Assembly: GCA_964023205.1 (NCBI GenBank)
Contig: OZ026835.1
Coordinates: forward strand, 8,824,414 to 8,888,413
From: Lutraria lutraria
Lineage: Eukaryota; Mollusca; Bivalvia; Venerida; Mactridae
Direction: 5' to 3'
DNA: 64,000 nt
The translations under genes and the position numbers were made by a program. The notes under the pieces are model-generated. The model made no database searches, was not told the DNA's origin, and worked only from the letters and a program-made list of their open reading frames with translations. This document shows positions 10,625 through 24,605 of this stretch, piece by piece (the stretch's first letter is position 1; each line of letters begins with the position of its first letter).

Positions 10625-13600
10625 ATGGCTGGAATGGAATTTGAATACGATGAGGAGGGAAGTACCTTCTTTTACTTCCTTCTCTCCTTTTGGTCCCTGA
10701 TTATGATTCCTGCTACATACTATGGCTGGCCTAGAACACCCACTGAAGGTAAGTTGACGTGTCCGTAAAGCATTTTTTTTTGCCATATGCTTCAGCATAT
10801 CGTTTGCTTAATTTCTCATACTTACACTGATGATAGATTTGATTGGTTTTATTCATTTTGTCAATTCATTTCTTATTCGATGTGGAAGCTTTTGTCTTCT
10901 GGATTATATTTAGAATAAAATTGTCTGGTAACATATTGCTTTCCAGATGCATTCATCTACTGTTAATACAACTACCTGATTCAATACATAGATCAATCTT
11001 TGATTTTGAATGATTGATGATATAGATGTTTGCCCTTCTATACCGATGCCTCATATTTCCGCAGTACTTATCATTAAAACTGAATAAAATAAAATAAGAG
11101 AATTTACCTTGCATTAATCAATTGATATTTCTATTGTTTTATTTATTACGGCATGTTATGGAATAATATTATTTTTCTCACACTTGTGTGAATGTTCTAA
11201 AATACATTCTGGATCGACTAATGGCAGCAGCCGTATTTTATTATGTGCAAGACACAATTGGTACATATGAAAAATCCTAGGGAAAACCCTGTATATGGGT
11301 ACCGTGGAAATACGAGGTGCAAGTATACCAATATGAGTTATGTAAACAGTTCAGGGTGCTCCCTAGACTTCAAACGTCGGGGGTCAAAATGGCCCTAAGG
11401 TGATAGAAATTTAAAGAGACAACAAAATTTCATACTAATGTAATAGTAAATTTTACCCTTTGGTTGCAGTTCTCAAGAGTCAAAAATCTTATTTTGCAAA
11501 TTTCAAAAGTCAAAATGCCATTTTAAGGGTCAAAGAAGAGCCCTTAACTGCTAAATAACTTGCAGCAACGGCTTCTTGCAATGTTTTATTTTTTAAATTT
11601 TACTTTAGTACTTAACTAGTTTGTACTTAACAATAACAGGGCTCTCGGAAACGCTTAATTACGCGTATTTTGACGCATACTTTTAATGAAAGGACGCTTA
11701 AAAAATCCGAGCACGAGTTCCAAGGACGCATAAAAATTCACAAATAAGGTTCCACTGCGTCCTCCCAATATGCATAATCATCTGAGCGTACAATCCACTT
11801 GTCAAGGCGGAGCTTATGATTGTAACAGTTACGCGTCCTAAGCCAATCAGAATGCGCGATTTTCCAATAATCAACGCAGGTGCACGGTCGTGTAGCATAA
11901 TCATGTCAGCGCGCGACAAACACGGCATATTCAATCAGCGCTAATTTAGACGATGATTACACCAACGCTAATCAGATTAAACGGATGTTAGTTGAGAAGT
12001 TTGCAATGCAGGATTAGTGACGGACGTATTATATAAACTGATAATTTTAGCTTGAAACTGACTGCTGATAATTAACAATTCTTAAATTGATCTAAAGTTT
12101 AAACCATAACTTGGCATAAGAATAGCTTCGTACCTTAATTTGGTTATCCAGTTTTAAATTATCCAGACAGAAAAAATCCTTTGTATTCCTATATTTATTT
12201 AAAATAAGAAATTCCTGTCCACTTTATTGGAATTAAATAACCTGCAACAGTAGTTATGTCAGCAAGAAACGCGCCATGAAATTGACACGAAACGTCATCT
12301 GGATGACGTCGTCAATTACATAAACTTTAAACCTAGGAATGTTACAGGTGTGCTAAAAATAGAAAATCAATATCAAGATGTGCACTATTCACACTAGATT
12401 GTGCTTGGTTTAAACATTGTGGTGAAATGCTGTGTAAGTGATAGTGTTGTAGATTTTCTAATTATAGCGAGTGGAATACAAAAAAAAATTGTAATACTTT
12501 TTTTGTGTCAGCTTGATTTTTTTTGATAGGTCAGTGGAGGGCAAACAAACTTAAAATTAAGCTTGCGTATAAAGGGCAAACAAACTCAATTTTGATTTAA
12601 CAACAACAGCAGTGAGCATTGTGACTGACTGTCGTTCACTGATTAAATTGCTCACATGCATTTGTAGGAATTAGGATACAGATTACAACAGTGTTAGCTC
12701 CATGAACGGTCACCTCCGTGTTAAAGCAACCCAAATTAATGTTTGACTCTATTTTCACTCTCTCAACAACAGCCACCTCCTTACAACATCCATTTTTACC
12801 CTTCCCATTGGTGGCTGTTGGAGGGAGGTTACACTGATGTATGTCCTTCATATATCTACATGTATGTTGCGGTTTAGGTCAAATATAGAAACCTAGGGAC
12901 TCCAAATATCTATGGATGGGACTCCTATTTTTTCAGCTTAGGAGTCCTGGACTCCTACTTTCAAAATCCTAATGAGAGCCCTGCTTAAGCAAATGTGTAT
13001 GTGTCACTGTGTGTTTACCGGCATGGTAGGCAGTCGTTTCACCCTGAAGAAGTTACTTTACCGGATGTTTCATTCATATATGTTTTCACTCCCATTTTGG
13101 GAGTGAACTGTCTGCATTAAATGAGACATTACACCCTTATATTTATTTTTGATATTGATACTAATTAATAGTTTAAAGTTAAAATACATACCTCATGTAC
13201 ATGTTAGCACTAACTACTATGATTATGAAACATTAAAATGTCTGGTAAAATGCATGATAGTGATGAATCGTAGCGATACATGATTGATTGTTCCATTTAC
13301 CATTTACTTCGAACTATACTCTTCTGCAATTTATGAGTTTAGGTTCCTGGTTTAACAAGTGAATGGCATATTATTTAACCTTAGATCTGATCAAGTATTT
13401 CAATGGAATTCCTGTAACCGTTAACAAATTGTAACTTGTAACTAGTTCTGAACTCTGACCAGACCTTCCACTATTTGTTTGATCATTGGTTGGAGAAGGT
13501 TCAAGGACTCTTGAGTTAATAATGTATTTCAATCATTTAAATTAATTTAAATGCTGACGCTTACATGAGCTTGTTCTATTTGGCATTTTAGATGAAACGC

Positions 13601-16600
13601 GACACAAGAGAAGAGAATGCCACTGCCCACCTTGTGAATCAAAAAGACAAAGGGTTAAAGTGAAAAAATCCTGGACATCAACTAGACGAAATCTTGTGTA
13701 AGCTAATTAATACATTTTAATAAATAAAATTTTCAAATTACTCATTTAATGTATTCAAATTAAGCTAGTGATTTTATATAAGATTACTTTAAAGACACTG
13801 AATGAAAAATCAACAGTTAGTGCATGATTTAAATGCATATAGTTTAAGGGAAATACAACCCATTTGAACAGATTTCTGTATTACTTAAGATATCTATATT
13901 GGATTCTTAGCATAGGTTTTTTTGCAAGATTCTTTTCATTTTGCAGGAAAATTTTACTTCTCTTCGGATGGGTGATATTTTGTTTCTTAGCATATAAAGT
14001 TTATTGGATTCAAACAGACCATGTGGATTATGATCCCTATCAGATACTTCAGATTGACAGAGTAAGTCATTGAGTTGTATTGTTACTGGATTGTTACTGA
14101 ATTGTAAGGTTATATGCCAAAATGAACTGTCATACATGTTTACATGATACTATGATTGATTGACTATATTTTGATGATAGTAATGACTGGAGTATAAAGT
14201 TGCATCTTCTTGTAATTAACTGTTCATCATAAGGCCTGACCCGGTCCTCATAGATCTATTAATATTGACTAAATAGTAAATGCATGTTGAGTTTTGCTTT
14301 ACTAAAAGTTCTGTGGGCATCTATTCAAGTAATGGGTCATGTAATTGTATAACAAATTTATCTTGATCAATATATTTTGCCTGTGTATCATTTAACTCAT
14401 TGTGTAGTGTTACACAAATTCATAACTGATCAGTCAATGAAAAAAATCATAATTTCTGTTTAAAAACTATTTGAATACAACGAAAATCTACTTGTTTTGG
14501 TTTGTATTCAGTAAAGTTATCTTTGGAAATCGTGCAAATTTGAGGATTTATGATGTCAGTTTTTGCACTAATGGAAATCTGCTTACTGTATAATTGTATT
14601 TTCTCAATTGTTAGTATGATGAAATTATTGTACATTTTAGGGAGCCAGCGATCGTGAAATCAAGAAATCATACAGAAAGTTAAGTTTACTATACCATCCC
14701 GATAAAGAGACTGGTGATGAAAAAATGTTCATGATGGTGGCAAAGGCTTATGCAGCGTAAGTATTTAAATATCATTTATCTTAATTTAATACATAATTAT
14801 AATGATTTTTTTTTTGTAGTTCTGGTTCAAAATATATACAATTTTGTCTCTAGTGAGTATATTTACTTAGATAAAACATTCAATGCAGCAGACTTGATGT
14901 AAGAATGAATAATTCTTTTATCAAAAATGTTCAAATTCTTGACATTATCAGAAATGAGTTCACTATTAGATTCAGTTCTTTGCTGTGAGAATGCTGTTAG
15001 TATGATATATGAAGAAGTTAGTATTTTTTCTTATCTAGATTGACTGATGAAGAATCAAAGAAGAATTGGGAAGAACATGGAAATCCGGATGGCCCTGGAG
15101 GTATATATACACTGACTTGTATTGTAGCATATTTTAGTGATAAATGTTATGTTTGATTGTTTATGATTTAATTTAACATTTCCAGTGTATAATGCTAGAA
15201 CTATTATTTCCTCAAGTGTTTTGTCTTAGGTTTTGAGATAAAACTTTTCTGCAAATTTAAATTTCAGTATAGTGAGTTTAATGATCTTGCATATATTTCA
15301 GTGACAAGATTTGGTATAGCTATACCCAAGTGGTTGGTGCATAAAGATAATTCTATGTGGGTAAGTATGATCTTGATACTGCCTGTTAATCTAGAGATGT
15401 CTGTTGACTTAAGGGTTAGAGGTAGAAAAAAATGAGATTGTTCTCCAAACTCAAATCTCATATGCTATCTCCTAAAGTTATTAGTAAATATGATGAGGCA
15501 TTTGTTGATATTAATCATACAATAATCTGTCTGTTAATATGTATTTGAACATTAATGAGTCAGGGATTCCCATTGATGAGTAGTTAAGGCCCCTCACCAC
15601 TATGAGTTTGAAACCCACTTCAGATGTGAGCTCCCAACTGTGTTCAATAATCTTATAACCATTAGATCTGGATAGCTCAAGCTCTGCACAAGTTGGTAAG
15701 TTTGTGGCATGATTTCACAGAGTACCAGTCCATTACTGAATTATGGCCCTTGTCTGAGATTGAATAAAAATTGTTAAGAGATTATAAAAATGTATTGACA
15801 TGTAACCTTTACCAAAATTTAATAAATGGAATATTAGTTACATGGCATATTTACAAAAAAGCAGGTGACTGTGATGTGTACAGTTGTACCTGGGGGAAAA
15901 GGTGTGTTATACTGTAATAATATTTCTTCCTGAAACCTAACTGTAATGATCACTTTTATGTTTCAGGTACTAATGGTGTATATAGTACTCTTCATGGTGA
16001 TTATGCCTGCTGTTGTGGTAAGTTATTTCTATAATATGTAACTGGTATAAGACAAGGAGAAGTTCTCAAAGGAAAGTTTAGGTCAAATTGTTGGAATTCT
16101 CTTTTATGGAAACATTATTTTAATTAAGATGTGTTATGTTTGAGGAAATATTGAAGTATAAATTACAAACTTTTTGCACTTGATTTTGTCATGTACAGTT
16201 AAACCTGAAAGCAACAGCCACCCTTAGGAAAGACTTTAAGTGGCTTTTATTAAACAGGTGGCTTTTATTTGGAGTTGGTCCTAGGGTAGGGTAGACTGTA
16301 CATGGATATGATTTTGTTCGGACCAGTGAATTTATGCTCATTGGTTGCTGATTGGAGATTGTATTTATGAAGTATGTAAATCCATTGTGAAGTTGCAGGG
16401 GCAAGCCAATTCTCAAAGCTTACTGAACAAATCTTGATACATCATGATTGCCTAAGAATTACTTAAATCTGTCCAAATATTTGCTTTTTGATCCTTGTCT
16501 GTTTGTATTTATTTCCTGATCAGTGAACAATCAAACCCCTGCTAATTTTCTGTAGAATTTGTTTTGAGTACAGAAAGAAAACATTATTGATTTTTGTTGT

Positions 16601-19600
16601 ATACATTGTAGGGTGTGTGGTGGTACAGATCTATTAAGTTTAGCAAGGACCAGGTCCTTCTCAATACATCCAGGTTATACCTATACTTCTTCACTAAGAA
16701 CCCACAGATGATTCTCAAAAGTAAGTTTAGTTTACTAGTTTACCATTCTAGTGTGTTTTTCTACTTCCCATGAACCAGAGAATAATTTTTGTAAGAAATT
16801 AGTAATTTTGAACAGTTCAATTATCAATAGTCTCTTAAACTTGCTTCGTAGTATATTGTACTATCAAAGTCTTCCAGTTTGGTTGCTTTTATCACTCAGT
16901 TTGGATTAGATAATGCCAAACAGTTTTATCTTAGATAATATATATTGAACTTTTTGCACTGTACTGATGACATGATAATTAGCACTGTTTTGATACAATG
17001 TGATTGCGATACAAGTCTTTATGTAGAATTTTTTTTTCAGAATGTATTATGGTTCTTGGTGCTTCTTATGAATTTGATAAGAACTTTAACAGTGAGATTG
17101 TTGAACGACCCAGTGATAATGAAGAAGTACCACAGGTAATGTATATCTCAGCTTGTACTAATGCTGTCTTTTTGTCGCTTTTATTGATTAGGACCTACGT
17201 TAAAAATATGCTTGTTTGCTCTTTACCGACACTGAATTTTGAAGAGGGTCGGTTGGTAGGAAATATTTTTTTGTCTTTACCTTACCCAGCATGAGTTGTA
17301 CATCTGTCTTAAAGTATTCTGTAGCCAATTTCAGTTAGAAAAGTTATCCTAGATTTTGCAATGAATTCTTTTTAGTATGCAAACAAAATTAATTTAGATT
17401 CAAGCCTAATTGATAAATCTGTTAAAGTAGTCACTGTTGGCGTATTGATACTGATAACATATCAGACTTAATTCTACATGTGTGTTTGTGACTTCTAGAT
17501 AACTTGCTGTTTAATTACAGTGTAACTCAGTTATAGTGAATTCTGGGGAACTGAATTATTACTTTATTATATCCAAATTTCATTACATCAAAAAGAATAG
17601 AATGAAGAATGACCTGTTTGGAGAAAGGTTCTTCACTGTATATGATACTTCATTTAATTAGTATTTTACAGTAGTGAAGATTGCAATACTTAATAGTTGC
17701 TAAGTATTTTATCAATAAAAAAATGAGATTTACCTTTCTTAATTGAACATTATGTGTTTGTTCAGAGAATTGACTTGGTGCAAGCTGAATACTTTGACAA
17801 TACTTTGACAATTATTGTTATCCAAGTGGATAACTCATCTTAAAACTGATTGTATGACATGATATTTTTCAGTTGATGAAACAGCTCCCTAATCTTGATG
17901 AGAAGAACAAGGAACGCCCTCTGTGTCATTATTACAGTGTTAAAACTCGTGCCATGCTGCATGCTCACTTCGCTAGACTAGAATTACCTCCTAATACACT
18001 AGAACTCGGTAAATACATACAAACTAGTGATTGTAATCAGTCCATGAAAATTTCGTTGATTAATCAGAGGCAAAAGTCAGTGATTTATCGATTAAAACTG
18101 ATTAAATAAGAAATGATCAAATATGTTATTATGGCATGAATTTAACATCCTTAACACCAATTGAATAGCACAAAATCAATAAGAATTGATATATATTAAA
18201 TGATTTAACATAATTAAGATGTTTGAGCAAACATCACCTCAAAATATACTGATTATTAAACAAACCACGCTGGGCCAGAATTATGCTGCATTCATAGATA
18301 CAGCTTGAACAGCATCATCTATAAAGTAAAATCGTGTAAGGTCTGCAGAACGACAGCTCTGTACATAATGAAAATCTGTTGACGAAATGGCAGCGTCAGG
18401 TCACTTCAAAGATCATTTGTCAATGATTTGTTGAATAAATGATTAATTAGACCATCACTAATACAAACCTGTGAAAAAAGGCCACCCTTTGGAAAGACAA
18501 AATGTTGCCTTCATTTTGCTCTAAATAATCAAAGAGGTTTTTTAAAGGAACAGCCTTTATTCACAGGGTGACCTCAAACACAGGTTTTTCTGTACTTCAT
18601 CACTTGTTTATCAGCCAACCAAAATATGTATGGTTCATTTAGTTTTAAGATTACCGTATCTTTGGTAAAATGTCTATACTATTTATTGGTTTTTGTACAA
18701 GACATAAAATATTATTTATAGTCGGTTGGCATATTAACAAATATAACATTAGCTGAGAATGGTAATTGGAAAATATAGCTTATGTAAATCAAACATGATT
18801 AATCAGATTATTATATCTTTTTCTTTTTCCATTTACTGACAATTATTTTTTATTTCAGATCGTACATACATCTTGAAGAAATGCCCAGCATTGATAAATG
18901 AAATGATCCTTATAATATCTCAACTAGTTGGTAGTGCTATGGTTCGACAGAGTAAGTTTTAGCATTGTGTACCTTTATAATGATTTCGTTTTTATTTACA
19001 TCAAGATATTCAGTCCTGCTGTTTTATTTTTTCAATATTTTAAACTTAAATCAAGAATATCTTGAAAAGAGGTTTTCAATACATGTAGTTCTTTGAGTGG
19101 AGACTGGTCATATTTTTAGTATTCCTTTTCTATGTATTCCATATTTGTCATTTTCCCATGTTGTATATAATTATGTACCTGGGAGAAAATAAAATTGCAT
19201 TCTGTTCTGTTATAGTGACTCTGTGCTTGACCCCAGAACTGAAAGCTAGGTCTTCATAAACCAAGTTCTGCAGCAATAGGAAGAAGTAAAATGAAAGTAT
19301 CACAGTGAAACCAAATGTCTCATATTGTTGCCTAACCAAGGATAAACTCCAATCTGATAAGCAGGAATTTGTTGAAAACCTGATTTATTACTGTAGCAGT
19401 AATATTTAATTCTATCAAAGATTATGTAGGAAAAAATCTTAGTATGATAAAAAAGCATGTGATTTGATTATACTGTATGTTGATGATATATTTAGGACCC
19501 CATGAGATGCCTCGTCTAGAGACTGTAGAAAGTTGTATGAAGACTTCTCAGATGATTACACAAGCATTAGAAGCTAAATCTAGTCCATTACAACAGTTAC

Positions 19601-22600
19601 CACATATTCGCTCTGATATGATGAGACATTTTGTTACAAAAAGGGTAAGAAATACTAACATTCATTCAACTATTGTTAAGATAAGCTGAGGTGTTGCTTA
19701 GCACAGTAGGTGGTCCAGTGGTGTGTTGGACTTGTAATCCGTAGATTTGGGTTCAAATCTCGGTTGCAGCAGACCATACCCCTTAATGAAATTTTGACAA
19801 AAAGATTGGTTTTCATCCCGATTTGGAGGAGTTGTCAGCTCCTTGTGGAAGTGTAAGTTAATACTGGTCAAAATACAATTCAGGAAAACTGGCCAGGTGA
19901 ACCTGTCACTGTATATTACTGAAATAACATTGAAAAATGGCACTAAACACATTGAGAAAAAAATAAGATAGACTGAGGTAGGCCTACTGCTTAACAAAAC
20001 CTGATGTAATTTCTAAGTGAACAATCAATGTATGGAAATGTTATATTTCATTCCCTGTTGCAATGTGGGTATAAACTCCTACTAGTCTATTAAAATGTTT
20101 TTATGAATATAAAAATTATTATTTATGAAAACATACAAAATTTTCAAGGAAACTTTTATATTTACATTTTTTATCCTTTATCTTATCATAATAGGTAATA
20201 AATTTTAGATCATTCAGAATCTCCAGTTTGCAGTGGTTTTCTAACTTTTTCTTTATTTTTCAGCGAAATATTCAGCGTATTAGGGATTTGATTGCGATGG
20301 ACGAGGAAGAGAGGAGAGCCTTACTGAGATCCCTCTCCGATGATCAATATCAAGATGTTATGAATGTTTGTGGTGCGTTACCTAATATTGAGATGACTAT
20401 CAGATCTGAAGGTACGTTTCCTGTGTTTGAAACATTTTGTTGTGATAAATTTAGAAATGATGAACTAATTAACTACCGTATACATGAACATAGATGCTCA
20501 AGTGGAATCTTAAATTAACATGAAAATAATTCTAGTAATTCCACTTTTAACGCAGGCATTTCACTCTTATTGACACAAACTAAAAGTTCACTGCTAACCA
20601 GTTTTGTACCTTTGTCATTTATGTGTGCATATGTTTCAGCATGTGAGAGTCTTGTTTTCTATATTATGATGTTGTCAATGAACTAGTACTGATAAACTAA
20701 ACAGATATACCAAATGAGATATTTATTTTAACCAAAAAAACTTAAGTTAATTATTTTGTGCTTAAATTAATAATATTTGTGAAAATGTCAGTTGTTTTTC
20801 TGTCTTAGTGTGAAATGCTATACAGCTATTGTTGTTAATTTTTTATCGCATTCTATAATTCATCTGTCGATGATATTATATTAGCTATATATTGTCCGTA
20901 AATATCGGAATTACTAATTTCCAAAGCTAATTGTTTTGTTGTAGAGTGATATTTCATTTTAATGAAGTCAGAGGTCAGCATTGAATCTAAATGTGCAGCT
21001 ACCTTAAATAATGTCTTCATTGTTATTTTTGTCTTTATGTTTATTGAGTAAGCAGGGAAAGAGATGTGGTGAGATAGAGAGTCAGAGTTGCAGTTATATA
21101 AAAATGAAATCTTATGAGTCATAAAGACCTTCTGTTGTATTTTAGTACTGGATGATGAGGACAAATCAATCACAGCTGGCAGTATCATTACAGTGACTGT
21201 AACTTTAAAACGTAAGAACATGATGGATGATTTTGATATGAATAAATTTACTGGAGAAGAATGTGAAGAAGAAGCTGATCGAACTGAAGAGGAAAGCGGA
21301 AAGCTTGAAAATATTGACGAGAATGAAGAATCCAAGGTTTGTGGATAGGATTAAACAAAATTTATTGTTTTATTCCAAGGCGGCATTCACTATAGTTTTC
21401 TGCTTGTTATGTGTAACTATTGTAACAGCTTTCATTCAATCTTCACCAGATTTGGTCTTTAAATGTATGTGTACATATCATTCTCAGTCCAGTTTGAAAA
21501 CCAGCAAAATTAACCCAGACACTCTAGACTAATGACTCCTGATTCTTTAAGTTGAATAATTCCAAGACAATCTACACCAGGTAATTCTGACTTGTGTTTT
21601 TTGTTGACAGGTCGAAGCACATGCAGAAAGCAAACATAAAGCATGGCAGAAACAAGGTAAAGGCAAAAAGAAGCCAGCTAAAGCCAAGGCTAAGAAACCG
21701 AAAGCTGCATATCAGTGGAAGAAACAAGTTCAGACAATAGGCAGTAAAACAGAGGCAGAGAATAGTCAAGAGCAGGTAATAAATCCATCAGGCATTTTAT
21801 AACTGATCTTTCTTTTTTGTTATTTTATGGGAGGCCATCCTTATAAAATATTTTGTTTGCGGTAAGGCAACTTAACAAAAAGACCCCTTTCCAACTTTTT
21901 TGGCCTCTAAAAATAGCATTCTAGCAGGTATTTTGGGTTCAATATAAAAAAATTACCTACCTACTGAAAATACTCGGGGTAGGGTTACCACAAACAAATG
22001 TTTTTTTTAAGGATGGCCTAAAATTTCAAATTTTTTGTTCTCGTTTATGGACAAGGTTATCATTCAAATTGTTATTATTGTTGTTCTTAATTCTAATTTG
22101 TAAGCATGTGTATTTTTGAAAATTTTGTGATAAAAGATTTCTGCTTTGTTAAACTTTATTGTCTTGCATATTTTATTATTTCAAGGTATGCTTGAGTATT
22201 AGAAATATTTCCAATATTTAGTTTTAGTCTTTTTCACTTTAAAGTTATCTCCCCTGTTATACTCTTCAGGCTGAAGATGTGGAAGGAGATGAAGAAGAGA
22301 AGAATGAAGAGAAGAATGAAGAGACTGAGTCAGAAGTGGAATCTGAAGCAGAAGAAACTCAAAAGGCAGTAGTGGAGAAGAAGAAGCCAAAAAGAACTCG
22401 ACATGATACAGAAGAAGATGAAGATGACTGGGAAAAATTCCAGGAAGAATCAAAGAAAGAAAATTCTCTCGAAACAAAGAAAAAAGAAAGTCACCCTGTG
22501 CATTGTCCATATTTCCCTGATGTAAGTTGTTAATGGTCTTTTTGGGGAATAAAATTAATGAGTTAGGAAAGAATTGATATTTATTTGAATAAATGCTAGT

Positions 22601-24605
22601 TCTGCTTGCTAAAACCAGTATAACGCAATTACATTGAAAAAAGATCCTCTGTGGATGGAAGCATCATGGGACTCACTCTATCCACTTCATGACCCCCTAA
22701 ATTCTTGAATATCTTTTTTTTAGTTTTAAGATGTTTTTACTATGTTAACTTGGCATTTTTATGGGCATTGTGTTACATTTGTCTTTCGTTTTGTTTAAAT
22801 GTTGGTAATAACTTGAGAGATATTTCATTGATAGGTTTCATATTTTACATGAAGGTGTATAATAATAAAATACAGGTCAAGTTTGATTTCCATTAAAATT
22901 CAAACATTTCACAGGAGTTATGGCCCCTTTTTGTCTTAATGCTCTGCTCTGGCATTTGTGTCCTCTAGACACATTTCTAGTTTTAAATTATTTTCAATAA
23001 GATTAAGTTTATGTACTGATAATGTATTATTTACATTACATGCAATAACTTTTGTTGAGTTTGTTGGTAATAGTGTTTGTATCCATTCTATATTGTGTAA
23101 AAGCAGAGTAGAATACACCATTATTATCATTTTTAAGTATACAATGCAATTTTCATGATATTATTTATTTTCTTTGGACAGGAGAAACAAGAAGGTTGGT
23201 GGTTGTATGTTGCCGACAGAAAGAAACACATGCTAGTTACTGTCCCTGTTCAGATACTCTCTTTGAAGGAGGAAGAAGAGGTATGCTAATTATTGTGAAG
23301 AGTATTTAGTTGTGAAGAATTTATTACATCTATTGAAGAAGAATTTAGTTTCTACATTTTTCTTTTAGCATAATATTCATTATGATTGTATAATCATAAT
23401 GACACTTATTTTTGGAGAATTTAGTGTTTCTATGTCGTAATGTGCCATAACACTTCCTGTTTTTACCCAATTAAGGATATAAACGAAAGGTATCCGCATG
23501 ACGCTGGTTATCAATTATTGCACGTTTGACATGCTAAAAGACACACTCTGCTTTGAAAAAGAAACACAGTCAATTGCTAAAGTAGATGTGCTGTGTTGCC
23601 TTCAAGTAATATAAGATTTTTATATGAATATTCAGTCAAACTTGTAAAAAAAGGTGCATCTGACAAATAGGCTCATTGAATTCAAAGGTGCCAATTCTCA
23701 GCTTTGAGATTTAATTTTGCATGATTTACGTATCTTAACAAAATGAGTTTTTGTTTCTTATTTTAGATGCAGTTGAAATTTTCTGCCCCTCCTAAAGTTG
23801 GCATCTACACATACAACATTGTATTGAGATCTGATAGTTACTTTGACTTTGACCAAACTCATAATATAAAGGTAAGTTTCATAATCTTTGACTCCCTATG
23901 CTGTATGCATGGTGTGACTTAAGATGTTAAAGTAATTGCTTATCAAAGTATTTATGTGAGTGATTAGGGGCCATCATAGTTGAGTGATTGTGGTGATTCT
24001 CTGGCTTGTAATTGTTAGTCCTTCGCCGCTTCGAATTTCATCCAGGACTGAATATTACATGTGAAGAAGCTGAACAGCTAGCTTATGGAAAGTTGTCGGT
24101 TCTACTCCTAGGGTTATCCTTCTCTATTAAGATAGGAAAGTCGACAGATAATCCTGGCTGTTGTTGCGGTGTTCAACCCCAGTGAAAAAAAATTATTACA
24201 TCTATGTTTGATTTGGTCTCTAAGTTGTGAAGCCTTATGAAATTATATCATTATTTTCAATGATACTTACAAATAAAAAAAAAACATTTATGAACAGTAC
24301 CAGATATTTCTGCATTATGGTGTCACTTTCAGGAAGTTAATGAAAATGGCTTTCCTTGTTCCAATCTAGTTAAAGTGTATTCCTTGACATTATATCACTG
24401 ACCCAGCTAGGGAATGATACCAGTAATAAAATCTTAAAATCTAATTTTCACTTTATTTTAGCTGGATGTGAAGGAGGCTAAGGTTATTGAGGACCATCCA
24501 CAATGGGATATATCAGATACTGAAGATGAAGCCGGGGACCATGATCAGGAAGCATCTAATGACTCGGATTACTCGACCGACATGGATGATTCAGATGAAG
24601 AATAA
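10625..24605 (+). CDS. SEC63: Translocation protein SEC63 homolog (ER Hsp40), 772 residues, 19 exons
   Basis: Exons: 10625-10748, 13592-13697, 13947-14061, 14641-14756, 15039-15100, 15302-15360, 15967-16017, 16612-16720, 17041-17135, 17873-18008, 18859-18951, 19496-19644, 20264-20411, 21146-21336, 21611-21775, 22270-22521, 23182-23280, 23767-23871, 24462-24605. They total 2319 nt, all GT-AG and in frame; human SEC63 is about 760 residues. Domain order: membrane segment about 12-34, second about 79-97, lumenal J domain about 104-165 with the HPD motif at 134-136, third membrane segment about 195-213, cytosolic Brl region about 214-500, a Lys-rich then strongly acidic linker about 519-650, the second Brl/FN3-like part about 657-725 with GWWLYVADRK-like sequence, and an acidic tail ending DDSDEE. 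It recruits BiP to the SEC61 channel through HPD. All key parts are present and nothing is broken. The upstream neighbour is head-to-head and CNOT2 is tail-to-tail. Confidence 0.97.
11400..11545. repeat. Dispersed repeat in SEC63 intron 1 (related copy at 46.6 kb)
   Basis: The stretch containing CATTTTAAGGGTCAAAGAAGAGCCCTTAA is matched in reverse complement near 46590-46720, where CATTTTAAGGGTCAAATAAGAGCCCTT is read on the minus strand. Both also carry GTCAAAA/GTCAAAT and TTTTGAGAA-like words. This is a two-copy dispersed repeat of unknown class. Confidence 0.5.
11637..12983. mobile_element. Candidate non-autonomous hAT-like element in SEC63 intron 1
   Basis: The left end CAGGGCTCTCGG and right end GAGAGCCCTG form a perfect 10-bp terminal inverted repeat (CAGGGCTCTC) about 1.35 kb apart. 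CAGGG starts and short inverted repeats are typical of hAT elements. The interior has no transposase frame. The right subterminal part contains repeated GGAGTCC/GGACTCC words (12895-12960). No clear 8-bp target duplication is visible, so the boundary call is moderate. Confidence 0.45.
15557..15780 (+). mobile_element. Diverged SINE-like fragment in SEC63 intron 6
   Basis: The segment GATGAGTAGTTAAGGCCCC, followed by GAGTTTGAAACCCACTTC, resembles a worn tRNA-derived head with A- and B-box-like parts. The better copy at 30869-30965 shares the GCCCCT and TTGAA(A/T)CCCA words. Low confidence because both boxes are imperfect. Confidence 0.35.
16195..16285. mobile_element. MITE of the CAGTCAAACCTGTG family, partial copy B
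   Basis: It begins ACAGTTAAACCTGAAAGC with the internal words CAGCCACCCTTAGGAAAGAC and GGTGGCTTTTATT, which the other copies share. No right inverted end is found, so it is partial. It lies in SEC63 intron 7. Confidence 0.4.
18462..18594. mobile_element. MITE of the CAGTCAAACCTGTG family, copy C
   Basis: The left end ACAAACCTGTGAAAAAAGGC and right end CACAGGTTTTTCTGT are inverted. The interior has GGCCACCCTTTGGAAAGAC and TTTATTCACAGGGTGACC. It lies in SEC63 intron 10. Confidence 0.6.
19700..19960 (+). mobile_element. tRNA-derived SINE in SEC63 intron 12
   Basis: A tRNA-like head has an A-box region GGTGGTCCAGTGGTGTG and a B-box GGTTCAAATCT near 19750-19760. A body and conserved-looking tail follow (ACTGAAATAACATTGAAAAA, then TGGCACTAAACAC near 19945). 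This is the head-body-tail order of metazoan tRNA-derived SINEs. It is in the sense orientation of SEC63. Confidence 0.7.
21832..22019. mobile_element. MITE with about 34-bp inverted ends in SEC63 intron 15
   Basis: The left end AGGCCATCCTTATAAAATAT, followed by TTTGTTTGCGGTAA, matches the reverse complement of the right end (AGGCCATCCTTAAAAAAAAC, then ATTTGTTTGTGGTAA). It is about 188 bp long and non-coding. No target duplication was identified. Confidence 0.7.
23968..24190 (+). mobile_element. Diverged tRNA-derived SINE in SEC63 intron 18
   Basis: The head GCCATCATAGTTGAGTGATT resembles an A-box region, and CTTCGAATTTCATCC resembles a B-box near 24031. The tail has GTGTTCAACCCCAGTGAAAA followed by an A-run and ATTATTACA. 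The box positions and A-rich end support a SINE, but it is worn. Confidence 0.5.

Noticed and set aside
20853..21335. 160-codon minus-strand frame, Ser-rich
   Set aside because: It lies opposite SEC63 exon 14 and its flank; the Ser runs are the complement of the acidic codons. No family similarity.
22199..22510. 103-codon minus-strand frame, Leu/Ser-rich
   Set aside because: Complement of the acidic SEC63 exon 16.
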